Shown here: positions 53,752-64,000 of the stretch, in pieces | Layout of the letters: each line of letters opens with the position of its first letter | Position numbering within the stretch: the first letter of the stretch is position 1 | Assembly (NCBI RefSeq): GCF_003945595.2 | Contig: NW_024104332.1 | Span: 1,426,001 to 1,490,000, forward strand | Reading direction: 5' to 3' | From: Pipra filicauda | Lineage: Eukaryota; Chordata; Aves; Passeriformes; Pipridae | DNA length: 64,000 nt | The notes under the pieces: model-generated | What the model saw: the letters and a program-made list of their open reading frames with translations, nothing else | What the model was told of the DNA's origin: nothing | The model's database searches: none | Program-made: the position numbers and the translations under genes

Positions 53752-53817
53752 GGGTTCATGGTTGGACTTGATGATCTTAAAGGTTTTTTCCAATCTAAAC
53801 AGTTTTATGATTCTATG
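53752..53817 (+). mobile_element. CR1 LINE, very short 3' fragment
   Basis: GGTTGGACTTGATGATCTTAA (start 53760), a CCAATCTAAAC-like segment and the terminal TTTTATGATTCTATGA match the last 60-odd bases of a CR1 element. The 3' end carries the CR1 octamer repeat. Everything upstream is lost by 5' truncation. It has the same orientation as ERBB4 and as the copy at 41.1 kb, but its wording (TTGATGATCTTAAAGG) suggests a different CR1 subfamily. Confidence 0.85.
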
Positions 53818-56800
53818 AAAAGCTGCCTGTGCAGCCTCCAGCCCCTCATCTGCCTCCTCCCTGCCTTTCTGCCAGGATTTCTTCCTTGTGCCTGGCCACA
53901 CTGCCTACCTGGGGACACAAACAATCCCATGTGGCAGACAGCTGCCCTGCTGTGGTGTCCCTGTGCCCTGACTGTGCCACCAGACCTCGGTGGAACTGCA
54001 GAACATCGAGGGATGACCCTTAGCCCCCTGCCACCTCCCACACCCCCCTTGCCCTGCTGTGACAGAGCCTCTCACCACTTGGCTATTCCTCTTTGGCTCT
54101 TGCTGAGCCTTTTTTGACATTTACAGACCTGACAGCTTTGTCTCTCCACACAGCCAGTGCTTTCATTAGTTCCCAACAGCTGGATTTTAACTCGGGTTTT
54201 ATGCTCCTGACAGCCTTATTCTTTTATTTTTATAGCTGTCCTGAACATTGCAACACGTAGAATAAGTGGTCTGCAAGACTCTGTTCTCTTCCGTACACAA
54301 CACCGACCTCCTCTTCCTAAAATAAACAGAAAAACCCACTTGCACCACCTTTTTCCCTACTCTTTTCCCTCCCTACCACCAATGCAACAGCACCAAGCAG
54401 CCCAGATCAGCTCTGCAGTGGATTGGGCTTTGCTTTCAACTGAGATGAGATTCTGCAAGCAGTGCTCTTATACTTGAATGAAATTTGTAGCTTCAGCAAA
54501 ACAAACATAGAAGAGAATTAATATGCAATTAATCCTCAAGCTGGGTTTGCCAAGCTGTAACCAAATATATGTACATTAGCTATTGCCCCATTAATTTGGC
54601 AATTATTTTTGGTGGCTTTGTATGAAAGACAGTTTGAAATAATCACTTCTGTTTAGAAGGAGAGTTGGGTGCTGTGGAAATGCAGGCTTCTGTTTTGGTA
54701 CAGTGATGGACTGTAAAGTGACCCTTGGTGTCTGTGTCTGCTGGATGCTATGTAACTCCCCAGGCAGCATTTTTTTTGGAGAAGGTTGTAATGGAGGAGG
54801 GCTCCAGGATAGCCTGGGATGGCGCTGGGAGCTCCTCACATCCCACCTGCTGCAGGGCTGCTCTTGTGAGTGCTGCTGAAACAACTGGGGCACTGGTGGC
54901 TACATTCCTTTGTGATCATGTCCCTGTGATTGATTTGTTGTATAAAACACATGCCATCATCTGCATGGAGAGAGGAGTAGGTGTTGGCAGTCAGCCCTTC
55001 ACTGAACAGCACCCCCGTGCTCATGAATGGGGCGTTCTGAGAGGCTCCCCTGCCAGAGCTCTGGGTGGACGTGGGCATGGATCCCAACATGGGGCTTGCT
55101 TTCCCTCTTCTCATTGTTGGCAGTGGCCTACAGGAGAGCCCAGCTCTCCTGCAGTCTTTGCCTGTGTGTCCTTGGGTTAGGGGAGCATCCTTCAGCTGTA
55201 TCATGGGGAGATGAGAGGTCAAGATTTGAATAATCCAGGATGATTAAGGAGTCTCTTTAAATTGTCTTTTAGCATTTCCCTTTCAGCTCCTATTTTATGG
55301 GAGGTACCGCATCTCCAACTACCTGGGAAGCCTGTCTGATTCATGTGCAAGGCAGTGGTAGCAAGTCTGGAGTAGGAGAGAGATAAAAGAAACCTGACTT
55401 AAATTATTCAGAGTAACCCAGACCCACGCACATGCTCGAGATCAGTAATATCCTTTTCACTCGCTATCCCATTTTCATGGTTGCAGCAAAGCTGCCCTTG
55501 GTTAGGCAGAGCAGAGCACTGGGGAGGTGATATGGGGTGACTCCCCCATGCCCAGGGTCTGCACCAGTCCTCCTTGTGATGTGAGGAGGGGGGTCTGTCC
55601 TTCTCACTGGTCCTGCTGAACCTCATGAGCCCTTCTGGTAGCTTTTGGGTCCTGCCGGGGTGCCCAGGTGGGCATGGGATGCACAGTGTGGGAGTGCTCC
55701 TGCTTGGGCCAGCCATGGCTGCAAGTGATATTTGGCATTCAACAGAATTGCCACCACCTTTCCAGCCCCCTTGCTGGGAGATTATGAGGTGTAAAAGACT
55801 AGTACCAAAAATATGCTCAGGAAGTAGGGATCACTGCTTCCCTTCCCATGGTGATCCAGGGTAGCTCCTGGACCAGCACTATCACCTCACTTATGCACTG
55901 GATGACCTGCCTTTGCCTATGCATGGCCAGCCAAGTGTCTGACAAACTGCTTTTGCTTTCCAACTGGTCCTGGCACCCTGAATCTTAGCCACCAACAAAA
56001 ATACACACCCAGAGTTAAATATTTAACATGAACAAAAACAACTGTCTAGGCTTGTTAAATTTTATTTTTTTTTTTATTAAATACAGACTGTCAATTTATT
56101 TCTTTTCCAATTGTTTAGTGCCTCATCAAACTCTTCCTTCTGTCTGTCCATTAAGGAATCTGATCCCTGTGTGTCTACAAAATATGTGTGGCTAAGCCAG
56201 AACCCAGAAGTTGCTGTGATGAGTGCTATAAAAACGCTGGTAGTGGAGGGGAGGACATCACTAAAAATAAAACAGTGCAAACTTTCTTAATTAGGTGTTG
56301 TTTCTCTTCGAAGCTGATCTTCCCTCTAGGCCAATGAAACCAATTATACCCTCTCTTTCAACCACCTTATGTTGTTAATGATCTGACTCTTGTAAATGTA
56401 AACCTCTCCCCTACCGATGCCTTTGGAAATGCTGGCCTAATTGAAGCTGGAGAAAAGCAAACAATGGAGTAAAGCTAAACTAACCCAACAGAAAAAAAAA
56501 CGTTGTTGCAAATGCTTTTAAATTATAAATAGATTTGTTAGGTGGTAAAGCAAATGAGTAGTTTTCTTCCAGTCATAGAAAGAAAGGTTATGTGGTGTAA
56601 ATGGTGAGTATAATGAGGTCTCAAGTCTTAACCTCACCTAGGAGATGGCATGAACTCCACCTTCTTCACACTGTTCACTGAAAGCTTTGCTTTATTTAAG
56701 CCTTATTTATTCTCTTCTTTGTCTGCTCTCTAATCCTTCAGTGGAACAGAGACTGGAGTTGGGAGGCACAGATGAGTTATAGAGAGGGATATAGCTACAT

Positions 56801-58343
56801 ATGTACCTGTGGTATGGCAGCCTGTGGCAAGTGGAAGTGTGTTATACTTTCAGTAACATTCTCCTGTTTGTCTGAGCATTTAGGTGATATGTGGCCAATT
56901 TTTCCTCTGGCCTTCCCTCTTTCCAATCCCACTTTACTATGGAATAAACTGAAATTAGACAGACTGACTGTTAGAGAGCTGAATAATCTTGCATTGTAAT
57001 ACACTGACTCAGAGTCCTGGATCAATGGTCTTGAATTGCTGTTAAAATCCATATGAAAAGGAAAGCAAAGTCTTTTGCTGTAAGCTGTGTCAAGGGGTGG
57101 AGGAGCAGAGGGGTGGATTGAAGCTTAGCCAACAGTTTTTGTGCTAAACTGGATCAATTTTAAAGGTTTCCTCTGTAGATGCCTGCCGGAGGGCTTTTAT
57201 AGTTCAGAAATGTCAGCACAATTGTGCAGATTGCAGCATTCAGCAAGAGCAGCTCCCACCTCAAACCTGATACCAGCACTGGCCCCACATTGCAGCCCCA
57301 CATGTCACACAGACATCCTGTGTAGGTGCCCAGGATGGCTGGGAGAGGGGAGAAGTTGGCCTTCATGACCATCTGCCTCAAAAAGAACATGTCAAGGGAG
57401 GGTTTCAAGGATGTGTGTTGGTGAAAGCTGCTCCATTGTGTGGGGCTGCTCTCAGGAGCCAGAGAGACTGGAGCTGGCCAGCAGGGGATAGGATGGAAAG
57501 GTGGAATCAGAAGGTTTTGGTTAAAGAGTCAAGTATGAGGATCAAGTTCAAGGCGGTATTTCCGCAGGTGGTTAAGCACAATTGGTCTCATCAACTGGTA
57601 CTCATGTTTGAAGTTAAGTAAAAGGGTAACAGTCCTGCATGCTGTATTGAATAGCACACAGTGTTTCTTTTCACACTTTAGTGGTCATTAGTCCTAGCAG
57701 AGAGAAAGAATGAAGTGCTCTGAGGTAGTGTCTGAACATAATAAACTTGAAAATGTCAAAAGGCAAGGTAGAAATATCATGCTCATTTTGACAAAGCTGC
57801 ACTGTCTTGTGCAGGAAAAATAATGTCAATAGCTTAATGTTGTTCACTGAAAAGAGAAGTTATGCCAAAAATGCATTTTTTTACCAGAGTTTATGCTCAT
57901 GCTTTAAGAAAACAACCTTAATGAGCACAAGGTGGAGATGAGACCCTCAAAGTAAATGCTATTCAGTTTGACCACGATGAGAGAGATGTAGCCAAGTGGT
58001 CCAAGAGTTTGAATGGTGGTCAGAGCTTGATGTCACCACCTATTTTGATTTCTGATGTTTTGGCATGGATTCAGATTCTGAAGCGCCAGCAAAAAAACCT
58101 GTACAATATTATAAATTGGTCTTTAATTTTGGATAATGGTGGTGATGGTGGAAGCATCTGTGTCTTGCTGCAGGGGACAACCTGGCAAACTGACAAGGAA
58201 ACCCAATGACACCCATGGCTGCCTGCAGGTGTGTTGCTGCCTCCGAACAGGGGAGCGTGAGATATGCAATCTCCTTTTCTTATATTCTGTAAACCAACAA
58301 CCTGTGCAATACATGCCTCAGGAATGATAATGACAGTTTATCC

Positions 58344-58469
58344 CTCAAAAGTGTGTGGTGCAGAGTGAAGGCCTAAGAAAGCAAAATCTCTACTGGATAT
58401 CAGGGAATTAACGGCTGTCTCCGCAAAAGTGTGGAGCAACCTCTTCGGAAGCAAAAGATGTTACTGGAT
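58344..58469. repeat. Decayed tandem duplication, about 70-78 base period
   Basis: CAAAAGTGTGTGG (58346) and GCAAAATCTCTACTGGAT (58381-58398) are echoed in the same order by CAAAAGTGTGG (58424) and GCAAAAGATGTTACTGGAT (58451-58469). The spacings of 78 and 70 bases imply a small indel. The intervening sequence matches poorly, so this is either an old duplication or chance. Confidence 0.5.
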
Positions 58470-61400
58470 TGCTTTCAGACCTGCTGAGTGATCAACTAGC
58501 AGAAAATATATCCGTTGTAACAAGATGTCTTACTTTGATATGGTGTGAAAAATCTGACCTAATAGGTCTTATAGATTGCTGTCATTTTTTGAAATACTGC
58601 TTTTAATTTCTTTGGAGTTTGGTGAACTTTCAGGTAAAAGGAAGAAGAGAGGAAGTGCACTCTGCAGATGGGTTACCCATGTTGGTGTTTCATCTGCTGT
58701 GCAGTCTTAGTTATCTTCAGGTTATTTGGAAAAGGCTCCTGTAAGTTAAAAGCTCAAGAGATGATTAATGAAAAAGAAAAGGCAACCGCAAACCTGTGTC
58801 CTCCCTGCATTCCTGTCACATTTGTGTGATGTTCTCCTGAGCACATCATACCTTGCCTAAAATAGGGAAACCTATTAAAAACAGCCATTGCCCAAATCCC
58901 TATGGAAGGGCACTGCAGAAAGAGATGAGGTGAATTTCAGTTCTCAGTAATTGTCAGCAATGTGCGAGTAGAGAGAAATAAGAGGAAAATATTTGCAAAT
59001 ATTTATGCTGTGCTAAAACAACAGTAGAGAGCAAAGGCAGCTGCACAGCTTAAACCTACACCATTTTGCTGGCATTGATTGCAGTCACAGCTATTTGCCT
59101 GGTAGCTGGGTGTCCTCATTCCCCGCCTCCTCTGCCTATTTGTTTCCTGAAAATGCTGATATTTGGAATTGAGGCCAGGTGAGGTCCATCAATTTAGGAA
59201 ATGGTGAGCTGATCCCAGCCATGCTGTCAATTAGCTCTAGTGCCTGGCATCAGCATGGCCGGAGGTTATGGCAGAGATGCCCAGTAATGACGGTGGGTGC
59301 TGGAATACGCTTCCTTGTCAGCTCATCATTTCAGTGCCAAAGTAATAATTTGATCTCAGCAGAACAGCTGGTTTTGAACTACAGATTATCCACTACTTCA
59401 TCTCCTCACTTAACTGCAGAGCTGATTTGTTTCAGCTAGAGATCAATTATATTCCAAAACAACGCTCAGTTTACTTGTATCATGTGAAATGAAGATAAAA
59501 TGGGTTCCTGCACTAGCGATAGATCTTCCATTACAGACTCTCTGTCCCTGCACATAAATACCCATCACGGGCGACTGAGCATTTGTTCCTGGAGTGAGTT
59601 GTGCTCATTTCATTAGGATACAAATGAATTATTTCAGCAGAACAATGAATATATAAGAATAAACTGTGCTTAAAAGGGCATTTATTTCTCACACTGCCTA
59701 TAAGTGTCCCTGGTTGGAGAACACCAAAATCACTCAAAGTGATCAAATGCAAAGTCAAATACGTCTGGTTAGAGCCTGTCGAGAAGAACTGCCTATTGTG
59801 TGCAAGGAGATCCAGTCATTACAAAGCAAGTGTTTTCCTTGATGTTACTGGCCTTTTGAGCAAAAATTTCTCTACTACTTGCCAGTGAAATTGAGATATT
59901 TTGCTTCATTTGCAATGAAGACCCCTCACCTTGCAGGCTGATCTGGTGTGTGTGCTCAGCTGGTGCACGCTCGGGCTACACTGATGAATAGCAAAGTCCC
60001 CAAATCACGAAACAGCAGGATAGCTATAGGTGTTCCTAGTAGGCAAGCCAGCATTTCCTTGGGCAGAGGAGGTCCAGCACATGTAAATCTATACCAACAT
60101 CGATATGTTTGCATCTTTCCCAGCAGTCCTGCCACCGCTTGCTTTGGGATCGATTCTGCTTGTGTCGGTGGATGTGCAGCTGAGCAGTGTAAGGCTAAAT
60201 AGAGCTGGCTGCAAATATTCAGAAAGCAAATGCTGGTAAAATGTTAAAATACTGTTTTGCTTTGGCTTTGTAAGTGCAGTGTTTGGCCAAAATGTGCTGT
60301 TTTTATTTACTGGAAGAGGTAATTAATAAGCGTGTTTTTCCCCTTGACGGATTGCAGCAGTGCAGGTGTCACATGCCAGTTATCCTTGGAAAGTTCCCTT
60401 TTGCACCCTTGTGCACCAGGGAGGATTAAACTGCCTGGTTTATGGTCTGAAAAAAGGATTTTTCAGGTGGCATTTGGAGTTACCTCTGTTAGGAAGTTTT
60501 CTTTCTCTCTTTAGGCAGAGTAGAGGGAGAGCAGAACACTGTAAGGGTCGTTTTTACAGCCCCTGATGGGAGGTGCAGAGCAACTCTTTCTGAGACCTTA
60601 AAGCAGACCTTAAAGTCAGTATTCCTGGGGCTGGTGTTCTCAGCTCCATCAGCCTAACAATGTCAATTTGGAAATATCAGCACGGAAAGGAAAGTGGTCC
60701 AAACAAGGTGATCTGTACACACGTGAATAAATATGGAGCCAGCTAAGCCTGCACCCAGGACTTATGAAAATCCTATTTATTTAAATGACTTTGAATAGAG
60801 TTCACCCACTCCCTGATATTGCAGTTTAAAATGAAATTATTTTGGTTGTGTTTCTGCACCTCAAGTCCTCCCATAAAAGGTCACGTTTCTCCAAATGTGT
60901 CTTCAGATTGTGGGGCATAGTCCTAGTTCTTCTTTTTCCCCTTTTAAAGTTTTAGTTGTTGGTTAAAACCCTTGTTGAACTGCTGTACCTAGTGTTGGGT
61001 TGTAACTCTGACCTCTGGAAGGAAATTACATCTTTTTACATTTAGTAAGGCCTAGCATTTTGTTAGGTGAAGCAACTGGCAGTTTTACAATGTCTGCTGA
61101 CTGTAACCATCCCTGCAACTGTGAGAAGCCAAAACCTGACAGCTCCTTAAGCAATTTTCAAATTTTTTTTTCTCCCATGAAATTTTAATGCTGCATCATG
61201 GCATGAATTCATAGTGGATACAAATGTTTATCAGATCTGCTGCAGACAGCATCCAATGGATGTTAGTTTTCCAGAAGGGTGAATCCCGTTGTGTGTGGCT
61301 AGCAGGGACTTCCCAGAAGCAAAAGGAGGCAGCCTTCATCTTGGCTTTCAGGAAAGCTCCCAGTAAGGGCTTCTCTTGTTTCCTTAAATAAACATCTTCA

Positions 61401-62741
61401 GCTCCATCCTCCAGAGGCGTCTCAGAGTGCCCCTCTGGTGCTCTCACAAAACACAAAGGGCTCTTGTCGGCTAGCACTTTTAAGAGGCAATGATTTTTCT
61501 TAGCCCACACTTCACTGGCGGGTAATCGGCCATCATCTTGCTCAATACAAGGCTTTGTTTTTATTTGTTTATTTTTTAATTGAGCTTAATGCCTTGTCTT
61601 CATTCCCACTGTCTCTGATCTCTGCTGGAGAGAGCAAGTCTTAGCAGTCTGGAACATCACACGTTTCTCTGATGGCTTTTGTCTCCCATATGCTCTGGTT
61701 CAGTAACAGTTTTGGCTGATCACTGTGAAAGCAAAACACCTTTTTTCTTTAAGCTACAGCTTTCTAGAAATATGTCGTTGGGCTTAATCAACATAACCTT
61801 CAGCAGTTCTTTGAAACCTAGGATCTAAAAGCCATGAATGTCAGAAACACTTTATGGCTTGTGGGAGTCTTGAGCGCTTCTGACAGATAAAAGTGGAGGA
61901 GGAAGCCATCAAAAAATACACCACATACAGGCTGGAGTGGGATTTTGTTAGTAGCTGACAGTTGGGCCCCTGCATTGGAAAGGAAAGGCTACTGAAGGAA
62001 AAACTTAGGGCTAAGAGACCAAAGGGTGATGTAGTGCTGATCATAACGTGCACTGGTTGGTTTTTATACAGTAAATGCTTTGCAAGACATCTGTGTGTGC
62101 CCACCTTAGGCACCCTTTGCTGGCAGAACAGTCCTCTGCTGAAAGGTCTTTCAAACATCGGAGCTGTCAGTTTATTATGAGGACAGTAGTAGTGTTGTTA
62201 TTTTTAGGAAGAAGAGGAAAAAATGAGAATAAATTACAGTAAAATGTCAGCAAATGCTGAAAATAGAGGAGTAGCAACGGTGTCTCTCTGGCATTTTTGC
62301 AGCCAGGCAAGCACATGCAGCAGGAATAGTGCCAGCGTGCAATTTCCATCAGCTCCAATTACTACCTTCACTTGTTTTTAAATATTTAAAGTTTCATGTT
62401 TAATTTTGGATGATATTGAATAACAAGAATCAAAATATGGAAATTCACTACAGAGTAGTGTTCATGGTAAGCGGGTGTCGATAGCAGAAGCCGGACGGGA
62501 CTGAATGACCATGGTTTTCCAAGAAATCTTTTCCATTTCTCTTGTGTTCCCTGTCTAGACATGATTTATTAAACAATCCTCTGAAGGGAATGTCCTTCTC
62601 CACTATCTTTTATTATTGGTGGGAGCCAATTTGAGGCTTACTCTGTTGTGCAAGGGCCGGTTCCCTCCTGTGATTGATGAGCTGGATGGGAAGTGATTAG
62701 ACTTTTACAAGCCCACGCTGCTTGAAACAATACTACCAAGG

Positions 62742-62759
62742 AAAAAAAAAAAAAAAAAA
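62742..62759. repeat. Poly-A tract, 18 bases
   Basis: An uninterrupted run of 18 A in intron 2, without a recognisable retroposon body. Confidence 0.88.
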
Positions 62760-63119
62760 GGCTGTTCTTCAAATTTCAGATTCATTGCCTATTCCTTTTG
62801 AGCTTCAGGTTCTCTTTCTTCCTCTTTGACATCTCCTCACTTCTCTGGCTTGGTTTGCAAGATAAAGTGAGTGAGTGGAAGAGCTGCACCGTGCAGCCGA
62901 TAGAGGCAACCATGGGAAGCAAAGCTGCCAGCTGTTGTGGGCAGTCTTGCTTTTTTGCTTTATTGTTATTTTCTATGAAGTCAGATTGCAATTTTCTCTT
63001 GAAGAGAAACCTTCCCCAGAGGTTTGCCTTCTTCGAAGAGAGGCAATAAACCAGGCAAGCTGGGGAACAAGGAGGGACAAGTAAAACAGGTAGGGCATAC
63101 GTGTTGTTTCCCTAAATAC

Positions 63120-63131
63120 GGGGGGGGGGGG
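63120..63131. repeat. Poly-G tract, 12 bases
   Basis: Twelve G in a row, preceded by TAAATAC. Such tracts are prone to sequencing length error and can form G-rich structures. Confidence 0.88.
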
Positions 63132-64000
63132 CAAGCCACAATCCCTTACATTGGGGCTGTCAGTGTGAAATCCCTTTGCTCTCTGCCAAAGAGCATTTGC
63201 TGGATTGCTCCATGGTTTGCATGCAGTGATGATCAAGCAGAGACTTTTCTCCCAGGGAGTCCAGCAAACCTCGTGTCTGACTGTGCCTAACAGGCAGCTT
63301 TGCTCCTGCTCGTGGCTGGGGTCTGGAAAACCTTTCTAGGGCAGAAATCTAGCTGTCCTCATCTTGTTCTGTCGTCCAGCCACCCATTCCCCTTTAGCAC
63401 ATGGTTGTTTCATCTTATGTTAAGGCCTCTGCTCCTTCTCCTCTTATAGGTGCCTGGCAGAGTTTCAACATAAGGTTGTGCATAATCATCCTTGCCTCTA
63501 AGATTCCTAAATCACTTCCTCTTGTTTTCATTCATGGATTTTCACCTTTTCCTTTTTTTTCTTTATTTTTAAAGTCTTCCTCGGGAGACCTCTAATACTT
63601 ATGCACTGGAGCAATGGCAAATTGAAACCACATGACTGTTTTCCTTTAGCTCCTCTGAGGACTGCTGGTGCCTGCTGAAACACAGACACTATGCAGCAGG
63701 CAGGTATCACAGTGAGCAGGGGAATCCTGTTCCCCTGGTACAAGTCAAATGAATTATTCCATTTTAGCTTTAAACCTGAGCTCTTTATGCACATGCCAGA
63801 GCCTCAGGGGACTGTCCCCTGTCAGAGCTGTTAGCTAGAAGTTGTCACTGAGCCAAACCAAGGTGATACCCAGCCCAGCCCAGCACCTTGTGGGAAAAAC
63901 ATGCTGAAGAGACAAGTGTGAGCACTACTGCTCGTGGGTTCATGGCATCTCAGTGACGTGATTTCATCTTGTTAAGTTGTAGTGGAGCTTGGGGTGTGGG

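Larger units (their letters stand above)
47886..64000 (+). other. ERBB4: ERBB4 intron 2, 5' portion
   Basis: Exon 3, which should resume with the domain I sequence after residue 78, is not seen before the window ends. Intron 2 therefore exceeds 16.1 kb. It contains one CR1 tail, an 18-base A run, a 12-base G run and a decayed tandem duplication. The part at about 51.6-55.8 kb is somewhat richer in G and C than the rest, with many short open frames on both strands but no recognisable protein. Confidence 0.9.

Noticed and set aside
54725..55180. 151-codon + strand frame overlapped by a 128-codon - strand frame
   Set aside because: Overlapping open frames on both strands in stop-poor sequence. 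Neither resembles a protein I know.
1..64000. Search for CRISPR arrays, tRNA or rRNA genes, operons or proviral genes
   Set aside because: None seen. The sequence has the character of vertebrate intron throughout.

Overview
The window is intronic vertebrate DNA, most likely from a bird, and lies inside the receptor tyrosine kinase gene ERBB4 on the + strand. The only coding sequence I can support is one 152-base exon at 47734-47885. It encodes residues 28-78 of ERBB4: the start of extracellular L domain I, with the first disulfide-forming cysteine pair. It has an AG acceptor, a GT donor and the expected exon-2 intron phases. The bird assignment rests on two 5'-truncated CR1 LINE tails (41116-41347 and 53752-53817) with the typical 3' repeat ending ATTCTATGATTCT, on the lack of recognisable mammalian repeats such as Alu or L1, and on the very low interspersed-repeat content. 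A reptile cannot be fully excluded.

Layout: 1-47733 is the 3' part of ERBB4 intron 1, 47734-47885 is exon 2, and 47886-64000 is the 5' part of intron 2. The introns are AT-rich, CpG-poor and unique-looking. They contain homopolymer tracts, two short microsatellites, a few inverted repeats, a small tandem duplication and the two CR1 tails. Slightly GC-richer stretches lie near 22.7-23.5, 33.5-34.3, 38.3-39.0 and 51.6-55.8 kb. None has the look of a CpG island or a second gene.

Most open frames here are under 110 codons. The few longer ones (up to 200 codons at 22888-23490) have no recognisable domains and are about what chance gives in 64 kb, so I do not call them genes. I see no RNA gene, CRISPR, bacterial, viral or retroviral sequence.

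I did not find a novel biological system. The best leads for a second look are a near-perfect 29-base hairpin at 16630-16658, several AT-rich blocks with homeodomain- or POU-like motifs that resemble developmental enhancers, an abutting octamer pair at 21214-21229, a mirrored CACCTG pair at 9780-9811, and a decayed tandem duplication near 58.4 kb. All of these need genome alignment, which I could not run.
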